Positions 25,860-34,445 of a stretch of DNA of 64,000 nucleotides are shown piece by piece. Position 1 is the stretch's first letter; every line of letters starts with the position of its first letter. The position numbers and the translations under genes are program-made. The DNA lies in contig NZ_JALJCL010000006.1 of the NCBI RefSeq assembly GCF_023698535.1, forward strand, positions 1 through 64,000. Reading direction: 5' to 3'. The DNA comes from Halorientalis regularis. GTDB taxonomy: Archaea > Halobacteriota > Halobacteria > Halobacteriales > Haloarculaceae. The notes below the pieces were generated by a model. That model was not told the DNA's origin, searched no databases, and worked only from the letters and a program-made list of their open reading frames with translations.

Positions 25860-26912
25860 ATGAGTGATGACGAAGATTCGGACGGACCAGTGCCGGTCGG
25901 GGTCAAACTGGGGAGTACCCGGACCGTGATCGCCCTTCCGGACGGCGAGGGCGACCTGGAGACGGTCCGGACGCTGACCTGTCTGGCCACCTACGAGGAT
26001 CAACTCACGGGCGAGGAACGCGTGCTGTACGGCGACGAGGCGGCGACGGAGTATCCCGACCGCGCGCAATTCATGTTGCGCTCGGGCCTGCCCGAGGACG
26101 ACGACCGGGCCGAATTGACCAAGAAGTTCTTCGACGCCCTGATCCAAGAACACGACGTGCCCGCAGACAGCGTCGTCGTCTACGCCATCCCGACCATCGA
26201 CAACGAAAAGGGGCTGGCCAACCTCGAGTCGGTGATCGAGGAGAGCGCCGTCGGCGAGGCCGGCGTCCAGAGCTATCCCGAGTCGCTGTGTGGCTCGATC
26301 CCAGCCATCGGGGACGACCTGGAGGCGATCAGTGAGATCTTCACCGCAGTCAACATGGGCTCGACGAATCTAGAGGCCTCCGCGTACCGGCGCGGCGAGC
26401 AGTTGACGCCGTTCGCGACCGGCGCGGTGACGGGCAACGAGGTCGACCGGATGATCGCGAACAACGTCGAAGAAGAGACCCAGGGTCGGGTCAACATCGA
26501 CAAGACGACCGCCCGGGAGTACAAGGAAGACCACGCCGACTTCGTCGACTTCGAGCCCTTCACCGACGTGATCCAGCAACCCGGCGGCGGCTCACACGAA
26601 TTCACCATCGAGCGGAGCGTGATGGACGCCTGCAACGACTACCTCGACGAAGTGGTCGACGAGATCGCCAACAGCTTCCTGCCGGATCTGGCCAACGACT
26701 ACATGAAGGTGTACCAGCTGGCGCTGGACCAGCCCATCGTCCTGACGGGCGGAATGGCCTGTGTCCCGGGCATCGTCGAGGAGTTCGAGGAGCGCCTGAG
26801 CGAGGAACTCCAGCGTGAGGTGACGGCCACCGCACCCGAGCGGCCCGACCTCTCGGCGACCGTCGGCGCACAGCGCATCGCCGCCCACCTGATCGAGAGC
26901 GACAGTTACTGA
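25860..26912 (+). CDS. actin/Hsp70-fold ATPase, salactin/volactin-like
   Basis: A 350-residue protein with the actin-Hsp70 layout. Phosphate-1 loop VGVKLGSTRTVIA (13-25), phosphate-2 AVNMGSTNLEA (about 162-172) and the adenosine motif VLTGGMACVPGIVEEF (about 293-308) are in order and at normal spacing. The first Asp of phosphate-1 is Lys and that of phosphate-2 is Asn, unlike canonical actins. Size and divergence recall the haloarchaeal actin homologues salactin and volactin, which form filaments. TATATACC about 30 nt upstream suggests its own promoter behind the FlaD/E-domain gene. A role in shape or positioning is inference. Confidence 0.7.
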   Translation: MSDDEDSDGPVPVGVKLGSTRTVIALPDGEGDLETVRTLTCLATYEDQLTGEERVLYGDEAATEYPDRAQFMLRSGLPEDDDRAELTKKFFDALIQEHDVPADSVVVYAIPTIDNEKGLANLESVIEESAVGEAGVQSYPESLCGSIPAIGDDLEAISEIFTAVNMGSTNLEASAYRRGEQLTPFATGAVTGNEVDRMIANNVEEETQGRVNIDKTTAREYKEDHADFVDFEPFTDVIQQPGGGSHEFTIERSVMDACNDYLDEVVDEIANSFLPDLANDYMKVYQLALDQPIVLTGGMACVPGIVEEFEERLSEELQREVTATAPERPDLSATVGAQRIAAHLIESDSY

Positions 26913-27091
26913 TCGTCGGACCCGGCCCAGCACCGGTGCCAGCGGATGACCGTCGGACCGTCGGTCTCCGTCTCGGTCGCGGCCGCCGTTCGGGTCCGGA
27001 CTGCGGACTCCTCGGTTCGGCTCTCGCCGTTCTCGCGACTGTTCTCGACACGTCCGAGGCCGTCGGGCAGGTCCAGCGCCAACCGTGGCAT
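26906..27091 (-). CDS. small haloarchaeal protein, unknown function
   Basis: A 61-residue polar protein beginning MPRLALDLPDGLGRVENS. The start at 27091 is supported by GGTTTAGG about 30 nt upstream, the usual leaderless spacing. Its 3' end overlaps that of the actin-like gene by 7 bp. It has no hydrophobic segment or motif I recognise. Confidence 0.5.
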   Translation of the reverse strand: MPRLALDLPDGLGRVENSRENGESRTEESAVRTRTAAATETETDGPTVIRWHRCWAGSDDQ

Positions 27092-27212
27092 ACCCCACAG
27101 GGAGGCGACGGATCCACCTAAACCCCAGTCAGACACGCGTCGGCGCTGTGGCACACGCAAGGGTTGCTCGCCGGTACCGCGGGTTTGTTTTAGTATATTC
27201 GGTGTAAATATA

Positions 27213-27269
27213 ATGTCTGACGCACCATTGATCGAGCGCATGACTCATTATCAACGAGCATCATTGTAA
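27213..27269 (+). CDS. possible 18-residue leader peptide
   Basis: ATG to TAA encodes MSDAPLIERMTHYQRASL. TTTTAGTATATTC lies about 25 nt before the ATG in an A+T-rich patch, and the stop is 12 nt before the next gene. It could be a leaderless micro-ORF controlling that gene, or simply its 5' leader. Confidence 0.25.
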   Translation: MSDAPLIERMTHYQRASL

Positions 27270-27281
27270 CTGTGCGAACCC

Positions 27282-28670
27282 ATGTTGGCTTCCCAGGACG
27301 AGAACGCGATTTCCGACGAGGAGTTGCTTACAGGGACGGGTAGTGGGGGCGTTTTCGCGAGCGGCTACCTCCACGACAAGCCGCTCATCGAGTACCTGGG
27401 AGCCGCCGAACGCGTCGCGTTTCTGTTATCGAATAAGAAAAAGGGCGTCAGACGCGAGAACGACGAGGGCGCGACGGCGTACACGCCGGGCGACGGGTAT
27501 CAGGCCATCGCGGCCATCACCGACACGCGCGTCCTGTTCGTCGTGGGCGACAGCAACGGGACGGGCGATACCTCGTTCGCGGTTCCGTACACGGAGATCG
27601 AAGACGTGAAGACCCGGAGTGGGATGCTCACGAAAGGCGTCGATATCTGGACGACCGAGGGTGTCAAGTGGCACTTCGCGGTCCGGAGTACCGTCGACAT
27701 CGAACCCGCGGTCGAGTATCTGGAGCGGGCCGCGGTCGTCTGGTCGCGCGTCGAGAGTCAGCTCAGGCACGCGCGCAAGCACCTCGTGGACGTGGACGAG
27801 CTACTCTCCGAGGACGACCACGACGCGGCCCGCGCGGCCGCCAGCACAGCCAGGGATCACGTCGAGGAGGCCCAGCGGAAAGCGCCGGAGCTGACGACCA
27901 ACCGGGACGACGCCGTCTGGGAACGCGTCCACGATGTCGAACGGCGCCTCGACGCGAGCGTGATGGAGATCCACGTCTCGCGGGCCGAGAAACACGCGAC
28001 GGTCGCCAACGACGAGTGGCGACAGGAGCAGTACAACAACGCCTACGACGCGTTCCTGAAAGCGCGGACGGAGTACGAGCGGGCGCTGGACATCGCACGC
28101 GAACACGACTTCCCCGAGGAGAGCGACATCCGCGAGAACGCGGACACGGTGACACAGAGTCTGGACCACCTCTCGAAGTCGCCGCTCCGCCGCGCCGAGA
28201 CGGCCGCCGAACGCGCCAGGGACGCGGACGCGCCGGCCGTCGTGGCCGAGCAGTTCGAGGTCGCGCTGGAACGGTACCAGACCGCGCTCGTCCTCGACTG
28301 GGGGAGCGATCGGCAGCGATTCGCGGGCGACAGCAACGAATTGCGCGGGACCATCGAACGGGTCGTCGGCGAGCTCGTCCACACGCGTCGCCTGCTGGCC
28401 GCGTACCACCTGGCGGCCGGGACCCGTCTCCTGGCGGCCGGTCACCCCGACGCCGCGAAGGACGCTTACGAGAACGCACACACGGAGATCGAGGACGCAC
28501 GCACGGTCGCGAAGGAACTGAAACCCCAGCTGACGCCGATGCTCGAGGCGTCCGCCGACACGCTGGCCAGGTGTATCGAGGCCGCCGACGACCCAGTCGA
28601 CGACGGCTTCGAGTTCGTCGGCGACATGGCCGACGGCGACCCGCGGACCCGCCAGCTCTCGAACGACTGA
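27282..28670 (+). CDS. PH-like domain and helical-repeat protein, paralogue 1
   Basis: A 462-residue protein. Residues about 30-140 look like a bacterial-type PH/GRAM beta domain (AITDTRVLFVVG, VPYTEIEDVKTRSGMLTKGV). The rest is a long set of charged Ala-rich helices resembling TPR-like or coiled-coil hairpins. The gene at 30988 encodes a clear paralogue with the same domain order, and a DNA methyltransferase lies between. There is no signal or membrane segment. PH-like domains of this type often work at membranes or as scaffolds; the role here is unknown. Confidence 0.7.
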   Translation: MLASQDENAISDEELLTGTGSGGVFASGYLHDKPLIEYLGAAERVAFLLSNKKKGVRRENDEGATAYTPGDGYQAIAAITDTRVLFVVGDSNGTGDTSFAVPYTEIEDVKTRSGMLTKGVDIWTTEGVKWHFAVRSTVDIEPAVEYLERAAVVWSRVESQLRHARKHLVDVDELLSEDDHDAARAAASTARDHVEEAQRKAPELTTNRDDAVWERVHDVERRLDASVMEIHVSRAEKHATVANDEWRQEQYNNAYDAFLKARTEYERALDIAREHDFPEESDIRENADTVTQSLDHLSKSPLRRAETAAERARDADAPAVVAEQFEVALERYQTALVLDWGSDRQRFAGDSNELRGTIERVVGELVHTRRLLAAYHLAAGTRLLAAGHPDAAKDAYENAHTEIEDARTVAKELKPQLTPMLEASADTLARCIEAADDPVDDGFEFVGDMADGDPRTRQLSND

Positions 28671-28765
28671 GCCCCCCACGTGCTCCGCTCCAGCCCGGCC
28701 GGTGCGCCGCCGGTCCGGACTGCGGACGAGAGGTATTTGACAGGCCCGTCCGAACCGGGGAGCGA

Positions 28766-30943
28766 ATGGTTCCGTTCCGGGAGTTCGACATCGACGCCCA
28801 GCGCAGAGCCTACCGCAACGCGGCCCGGAAGCGACTCGCCGAGGACGGCCCACTCGCCGCCGCCCGCGACCGCTGGGCGTCGTACGTCCGAACCACCCAC
28901 GGCGACGTGTTCGCCGACCTCGACGCCGACGACCCCGTCGACCGGGCGTTCGTCGAGACGTGCTACGTCGACTTTCTCCTGGATTGCCTGCTTGATGCCT
29001 TCGAAGGCAAAACTGGTGTGACGATCACCAACCGGGAGCCGGGTACGAACACGGGCGCGACCGGCGTCGCGCTCGGTGACCTCCACGATCAGGTGTTGCC
29101 GCCGGACCAGGGCCGAGAGTCGGTCGTGACGGCCGTCGACGCCGAGCACTTGTCGCGGGTGACGCCGGCCCAGCTCCGGGATCTCTACACCGATGTCGTC
29201 TCCCGGGACGTTCGACTCGCGCTCGGTGAATACTACACGCCCCGCGGCGTCGCCGACCTCGCGCTCGACGCGCTCCCGGTGTCGGTGACCGACACGAGCA
29301 TCCTCGACCCGGGCTGTGGATCGGGGGTGTTCCTGACCGCCACACTGGATCGGATACGGCAGGAGCGGACCGGGCCTCCCGAATCGATCCTCGACGCCGC
29401 CGTCGGGTCGGTCGTCGGCATCGACGTGAATCCGGTCGCCGTCAAGTCGGCCACCCTCGCGTACTGCACGGCGCTGTTCGACGAACTCGACGCGACCGAC
29501 AGGGAGCGATTCGCGGTGCCAGTCTTCCTGACCGACGCGCTCGGACTGACCCGCGACGACGAGATCGAGTTTCGCGGAGCGTCGCTCGATACGACATTCG
29601 ATACCCTCGTAGGAAACCCCCCGTGGATTCCCTGGGAGCGCCTCTCCGAGCGGCTGAAGGACCGCTGGCGCGAGCGGTACGTCGAACCGCTGGACCTCCA
29701 GCCGCACGAGGGCGTCGCTGCCCGACTGGGCCACAGCAACGACGACGTGTCGGTGCCGTTCGCCTGGACCTGCGTCCACCGCTACCTTCGGGCCGGTGGA
29801 ACTGCGGCGTTCGTGCTGAAACGCGACCTGATGCGGGGGCCGGCCGGGGCGGTCCTCCGGCGACTGCGCGTCGGCGACCGGTCGCTCGCGCTCGCGGACG
29901 TACAGGACCTCTCGGCGCTCGATCCGTTCCCGGCGGTCGGTGCCAACACCGCCGTCTACGCGTTCCAGGCCGACGCCGAGCCGTCATTTCCCGTCCCGAC
30001 GACGGTCTGGACGCTTAGTGGCGGACAGGCGGACTTCGGCTCGGGGGACGCGTTGCGGGAGAGTGCGACGGCGACGGCGACCGAACTCGTCCCACTCGAT
30101 CCCGACGACACGACGACGGCATGGCTCCGGGCCGACGCCGAGCGGGCGGCACTCGGCAGCTGCGTCCACGAGATTAGACACGGGCTGAAAGACGACGCCA
30201 ACGACGTGTTCGGGCTCGCCCGGGACGAACTGGACCGGATCGAACCCGATCTGGTGTATCCGTATCTCAAGTCGCGACACGTCCGGAAGTGGGGGCTGAC
30301 GGGGCACGACCTGCGGCTGATTCCCCAGACGCAGGCCGGCGAGGACAACGAGGCGTGGCTCCGCGAGGAGTACCCCGAGACCTACGACTATCTCGACGCC
30401 AACCGCGACCCGCTGACCGACCGGTCCTCGTCGTGGCTCGACCGCGGCCCCTTCTACTCGGTGTTCGGACTCGGCGAGTACACCTGGGCCGACTACAAGG
30501 TCGCGTGGTGTCGCCTGGGGTTCAAACCGCACTTCACCGTCGTCTCGACCCGGGACGATCCGGACCTGGGTGAGAAACAGGTGATTCCCGGCGATCACTA
30601 CATGTTCGTTGCGACCGACGACCGGCGAACGGCCCACTACCTCTGTGCCCTGCTCAACGCCGCGCCCTACCAGCGGACGCTCCGGGACCTCTCCTCGAAC
30701 GGAAAGGCCAGTCTCTCGAAGTCGGTCGTCTCGGAACTCGACCTGCCTGCACCGGCGGACTGCCCGCACGCAGACCGGCTGGCGGACCTGTCTGCCGAGG
30801 CACACGAGCGGGTCGCCGCGGTCGATGAATCCCCGGACGGAGACCCAGAACTATCGGCCATCGAGACGGAGATCGACCGTCTCGTCGAGGCGTGGCTGGC
30901 CGGCGACGAGGCTGTCGCCTCACCGGAGGTACCGGGCGAGTGA
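28766..30943 (+). CDS. N6-adenine DNA methyltransferase, solitary
   Basis: A 725-residue gamma-type N6 adenine methyltransferase. Motif X/YTP region GEYYTPRGVADLAL (about 154), SAM motif I DPGCGSGVFL (181-190) and catalytic NPPW (284-287) are in order. The C-terminal 350 residues (YPYLKSRHVRKWGL, then ALLNAAPYQRTL) resemble the target-recognition domain of TaqI/Eco57I-class enzymes. I see no nuclease motif in the protein and no separate restriction gene nearby, so it may be an epigenetic or orphan enzyme, or part of a system with the flanking PH-like paralogues. The ATG at 28766 was chosen because the longer frame upstream overlaps the previous gene. Confidence 0.85.
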   Translation: MVPFREFDIDAQRRAYRNAARKRLAEDGPLAAARDRWASYVRTTHGDVFADLDADDPVDRAFVETCYVDFLLDCLLDAFEGKTGVTITNREPGTNTGATGVALGDLHDQVLPPDQGRESVVTAVDAEHLSRVTPAQLRDLYTDVVSRDVRLALGEYYTPRGVADLALDALPVSVTDTSILDPGCGSGVFLTATLDRIRQERTGPPESILDAAVGSVVGIDVNPVAVKSATLAYCTALFDELDATDRERFAVPVFLTDALGLTRDDEIEFRGASLDTTFDTLVGNPPWIPWERLSERLKDRWRERYVEPLDLQPHEGVAARLGHSNDDVSVPFAWTCVHRYLRAGGTAAFVLKRDLMRGPAGAVLRRLRVGDRSLALADVQDLSALDPFPAVGANTAVYAFQADAEPSFPVPTTVWTLSGGQADFGSGDALRESATATATELVPLDPDDTTTAWLRADAERAALGSCVHEIRHGLKDDANDVFGLARDELDRIEPDLVYPYLKSRHVRKWGLTGHDLRLIPQTQAGEDNEAWLREEYPETYDYLDANRDPLTDRSSSWLDRGPFYSVFGLGEYTWADYKVAWCRLGFKPHFTVVSTRDDPDLGEKQVIPGDHYMFVATDDRRTAHYLCALLNAAPYQRTLRDLSSNGKASLSKSVVSELDLPAPADCPHADRLADLSAEAHERVAAVDESPDGDPELSAIETEIDRLVEAWLAGDEAVASPEVPGE

Positions 30944-30987
30944 TTGATTAGGGAGGAGTATCAATACCGAACAGTTACGGGATCACA

Positions 30988-32286
30988 ATGGGGGGCAGCA
31001 CGAACGTAGAGCACACGGTGTCCAGCGACGGCGGTGGGAACGGCTACCTCGCGGGGGCGACGCTCGAGGACTTCTTCGAGGGGACCGAGGAGCCGGCGTA
31101 CGTCCTGACGAACGAGAAACGAGGGATCGAACACGAAGACGACGACGGCGAGCGGGTCGTCAAGCCCGGCGCCGACTACAACGCCGTGGCGGCGGTGACC
31201 GACGAGCGCGTCCTCTTGCTCGTCGGCGGCAACGAGGACGGCAACGGGCGAAACCGGAGCGTCTCACTGCCGTACACGGAGATCCGGTCGGTCGAGACCA
31301 GTAGTGGCATGCTCAAGAGCCGCCTGACGCTGACCGCACGGACCAGCGACCGCTACACGTTCTGGCTCGGCGGCCGCGAGGACTACGAGCACGTCGCGGA
31401 GTACGTCGAGCAGGCGATCTCCTACTGGGTGACCGTCGACCGCAGACTGGAGAAGGCCAGGGAACACCTCTCGGCGGTCGAGGACAAACTCGAAGACGGC
31501 GACCCGGCGACGGCCCGGACCGCGATCACCCGGACCGAGGAGTTGCTCGAGGACGCCGAGCAGGTGGCCACGGACTTCCGGGACGGCGACCACGCGATGC
31601 ACCGGCGGATCGCCCAGCTGGAGACGCGGCTGTCGCTTGCGCGGATCCGAACCCACTGGACCCGGGCGCGCCAGCTCGCCGGCGACGCCGAATCCGCCCG
31701 GAGCGAGGGCGAGTACGTCGAGGCCTACGAGACCTACCGTCGCTCGCTGGCGGAGTACGAACGCGCCATCGACCGCTCGGAGGGCGTCGAGTACCACGCC
31801 GTCGACGACATGGACGCGGAAGTGGCCGGCGTCGAGAAAGCTATCGACGAAGTGACTGGGGCCCCGCTCAGAAAGGCCACCGAGGCCTGCGAGGCCGCGA
31901 CCGACGCCACCGACCGAGAGACCGCCGTCGACCGCTGGGAAAGAGCGCTGGACGCCTGCCACGAGGCGCTCACGCTCGTCCTCCGTCGCGAGGACGTGTT
32001 CGACGGCGATCCCGACCCGCTTCGCTTCCAGGTCGAGTGGGCCGCACAGAAACTGGTCGAGGCCCACCAGGCCGTCGCGGACGAGGCCCGTGATCGCGGC
32101 GACACCGCACGCGAGACCGGCGACGCTGCGACGGCCCGCGACGCCTACGACCACGCCCGCGACCACTACGAGTCCGCCCGACGCGTCGCCGCCGAGTTCC
32201 GGTCGTGTGACCCCGAGCAGTTCGAGCGGGCCCTCGCGGACCTTCCCGACGACACGACCGCCGAGCCGGTCGACGCTCGCGCCTGA
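30988..32286 (+). CDS. PH-like domain and helical-repeat protein, paralogue 2
   Basis: A 432-residue paralogue of the protein at 27282. Matching landmarks are the beginning of the PH-like part (NGYLAGATLEDFFEGTE), AVTDERVLLLVGG and LPYTEIRSVETSSGMLKS, followed by the same type of charged helical repeats (HLSAVEDKLEDGDPATARTA). It lies 44 nt after the methyltransferase stop. The arrangement paralogue - methyltransferase - paralogue on one strand suggests a functional module rather than chance. Confidence 0.7.
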   Translation: MGGSTNVEHTVSSDGGGNGYLAGATLEDFFEGTEEPAYVLTNEKRGIEHEDDDGERVVKPGADYNAVAAVTDERVLLLVGGNEDGNGRNRSVSLPYTEIRSVETSSGMLKSRLTLTARTSDRYTFWLGGREDYEHVAEYVEQAISYWVTVDRRLEKAREHLSAVEDKLEDGDPATARTAITRTEELLEDAEQVATDFRDGDHAMHRRIAQLETRLSLARIRTHWTRARQLAGDAESARSEGEYVEAYETYRRSLAEYERAIDRSEGVEYHAVDDMDAEVAGVEKAIDEVTGAPLRKATEACEAATDATDRETAVDRWERALDACHEALTLVLRREDVFDGDPDPLRFQVEWAAQKLVEAHQAVADEARDRGDTARETGDAATARDAYDHARDHYESARRVAAEFRSCDPEQFERALADLPDDTTAEPVDARA

Positions 32287-32351
32287 GCGTTCTCATCCCC
32301 TGAGAACCCCCGTCTCGTTCTTCACTCCCGGTCTGCAACTCCCGGGTACCA

Positions 32352-32516
32352 ATGCGCGAGGATACCGAGCGACGCTGTACCGGATTCGAGGTCGGGAACG
32401 GCGACTACATCGTCTGCAACCCGGACAACGCCCACGCGTGGATCCGGTCGGACACGGTCGTCGCGCTGGACGGCGAGGTCGAGCAGGAACGGGACAGTTC
32501 GACCCGGCCACGCTGA
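32352..32516 (+). CDS. small protein, unknown function
   Basis: A 54-residue frame starting MREDTERRCTGFEVGNGDYI and containing VCNPDNAHAWIRSDTVVALD. The codon use matches neighbouring genes and the middle reads like a small beta-rich domain seen as short haloarchaeal conserved proteins. Two Cys are spaced too far apart for a classic zinc knuckle. No function can be given. Confidence 0.5.
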   Translation: MREDTERRCTGFEVGNGDYIVCNPDNAHAWIRSDTVVALDGEVEQERDSSTRPR

Positions 32517-32572
32517 GTCGACGGGCGTTCCAGACCGCCCATCTAAATACGTCCGGCCGACAACGGGCGACC

Positions 32573-32926
32573 ATGACTCCCTACCACGTGCGGCGGGCGT
32601 TCGAGACGGTCGCGACCGAGAGTGCCGGCACGACGGGCACGGCCAAGAGCGACGCCGCCGAGTCGGTCCGCGAGTCGGTCCGCGAGGCGAGCGGCGAGAC
32701 CTTCGAGTCGGTCACGACCGAGGCGACCGAGGTGTTCGAGTTCCCGGCCGGGCCGTTCGACCCCTACCGGATCACGGTCCAGGGGACGGTGACGGTGGCC
32801 GTCGAGAGCGACGACGAGACCAGCGCGACCGAGACCGGCGACCAGTTGATCGAGGACCTCCTGACGGCCGCAGGGCTGGACGGCTGGGAGTACCTGGACG
32901 AGGCGACGGTCGCGGGCACGGACTGA
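32573..32926 (+). CDS. acidic small protein, unknown function
   Basis: A 117-residue soluble acidic protein. Residues 15-60 are helical and rich in Glu/Ser/Thr (VRESVREASGETFESV), followed by a beta stretch (DPYRITVQGTVTVAVES). ATCTAAATACG lies about 30 nt before the ATG, in good position for a TATA box. I recognise no family. Confidence 0.55.
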   Translation: MTPYHVRRAFETVATESAGTTGTAKSDAAESVRESVREASGETFESVTTEATEVFEFPAGPFDPYRITVQGTVTVAVESDDETSATETGDQLIEDLLTAAGLDGWEYLDEATVAGTD

Positions 32927-32958
32927 AAGTACGGACGGGAACGCGGGTCCCCGCCCGT

Positions 32959-33201
32959 TCAGAGATAGTCGTCGGGGTCGCCTGCCGCGGGGTCCTCTGC
33001 AGTGTCCCACATATCGTCTGCGTACTCGTCTGCGACGTCGGGCGCACCCCGGTCGTCGCCGGACACGTCGCGCGTGTACGCGTCCAACCCCGCCGAGAGC
33101 AGCTCCTCGACGGCTTCCTCCTCCGTCACGAACTCCTCGTCGACGAGGCGTTCGAACTGCGCGTGAACGTCCTGTGGAAGCGAGACTTCGACGGTCGGCA
33201 C
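32959..33201 (-). CDS. ribbon-helix-helix (CopG-like) protein
   Basis: An 80-residue protein with a GTG start. The N-terminal VPTVEVSLPQDVHAQFERLV followed by TEEEAVEELLSAGLDAYTRD matches the strand-helix-helix pattern of CopG/RHH DNA-binding proteins; the C-terminal 35 residues are acidic. No partner toxin is adjacent: the divergent gene is a protease homologue. It is probably a small transcription regulator. Confidence 0.65.
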   Translation of the reverse strand: MPTVEVSLPQDVHAQFERLVDEEFVTEEEAVEELLSAGLDAYTRDVSGDDRGAPDVADEYADDMWDTAEDPAAGDPDDYL

Positions 33202-33269
33202 GTGTATCACTACCCGGTCGTGCGATTTCAATCTTTGGGCTTCGATGACAGGTTCGAGGCGACACGCCT

Positions 33270-34238
33270 TTGCTCGGGAGACGGCTATCCCCGCCACTGG
33301 GTCGGCTGGGACTGCGAGCGCTGATGGTCGGCGTCGGCCTCTCCCTGCTGGTCGGGTACGGGCTGGCCGCCTGGTTCGTCTACTCGATACTGGTGTGGTT
33401 CTGGGCGAGTCGACCACCGCTGGGAACGACGGTGGCCATCGTCGCGGTCACGACGCTGGTCTTCGGCTATCTCAGCTACCAGTACGGTACCAGCCAGTTG
33501 CTCGCGAGCGTCGACGCCGCCGACCTGTCGCGGGAGCGCGCGCCGGACCTGTACCGCCGTGCCGACCGACTGGCCGCGGCCATGCGCATCGAGACGCCGC
33601 GCCTCCTCGTCGCCGACATGACCGTGCCCAACGCGCTGGCGCTCGGCAGTCCCACCGACGGCGCGGTGGTCCTCGACCGGTCGCTGTTCCGCCTGCTCTC
33701 GCCCGCCGAACTGGAGGGCATCCTCGCCCACGAGTGCGCTCACCTGGAGAGCCGGGACAGCCTGGTCCAGACGCTGGCCTACAGCGGCCTGCGGACGGTG
33801 GTCGGACTCGTCACAATTCTGCTGTCGCCCGCGCTACTCTCTCTGACGGGGCTGGCCCGCGGCGTGGCCTGGATCCGCGGTCGGCCGACCCCGTAGGCCG
33901 AAGGGACCGTCGGCCAGTTTCGCCTGCTGGTCGGGAACGGTGTCGTCGTCCTCCTGTTCGTGTTCACGCTCGCGATCCGTGCCCACTCGCGCCGGCGGGA
34001 ACTGGCCGCGGACGACCGCGCGGCGTCGGTGACCGGCGACCCGCTGGCGCTGGCCCGCGCGCTGGCGAAGATCGGCCGCGTGCGCGGTCCCGAGTGGGGC
34101 CTGCTCTCGCCGCTGTACACCCGCGGCGACGAGGAGGGGACGCTCGGCCAGGCGCTCTCGACGCACCCGGCCATCGACGAACGCATCGAGCGCCTCCGCG
34201 AGCCCGCCCGAGCGACCGATTCGCGGCGGGGTCGGTAG
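33270..34238 (+). pseudogene. htpX: M48/HtpX-like membrane protease interrupted by an amber codon
   Basis: One continuous frame of 323 codons encodes an HtpX-type zinc protease, except for TAG at 33894-33896. Before it are two membrane helices, the protease domain start and HECAH (zinc motif HExxH, in GILAHECAHLESRDS). After it, in the same frame, come another helix and ELAADDRAAS, which holds the third zinc ligand Glu. The sequence reads RGRPTP-stop-AEGTVGQF, so one base change (for example TGG to TAG) explains it. The first part alone lacks the third ligand. The start is a TTG at 33270 or an ATG at 33324. Recent loss, a strain polymorphism or a sequence error are possible. Confidence 0.8.
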
Positions 34239-34294
34239 TTTCGACAGCCGACCCGAGCGACACCGCTAAGCCGCCGGGGTCGAACCTCGAGACG

Positions 34295-34405
34295 ATGTGT
34301 CTTCCCACCCTGCAGACCTGTGCCGAGGACGGCTGTGACCGCGTCGCGATGACCGGGAGCCGCGTCTGTTTCGGCCACGCCGAGACCGAGGAGATCGTCG
34401 GCTGA
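34295..34405 (+). CDS. 36-residue Cys-rich zinc-binding microprotein
   Basis: The frame encodes MCLPTLQTCAEDGCDRVAMT and then a CFGH ending. CxxxxC...C..H spacing suggests a single zinc knuckle, a pattern frequent among haloarchaeal microproteins. It lies just after the broken protease gene and 41 nt before the next gene. Function unknown. Confidence 0.5.
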   Translation: MCLPTLQTCAEDGCDRVAMTGSRVCFGHAETEEIVG

Positions 34406-34445
34406 GGACGAACCTTCATGTCACTCGGCCGTCTCCTGTCGGTCG

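Noticed and set aside
27668-28765. 366-codon upstream extension of the methyltransferase frame
   Set aside because: It overlaps the PH-like gene in another frame and is extremely Arg/Gly-rich, typical of shadow frames.
33894-33896. Pyrrolysine decoding of the amber codon in the protease gene
   Set aside because: Pyrrolysine machinery is not known from haloarchaea of this kind and none is in the window; a nonsense mutation is simpler.
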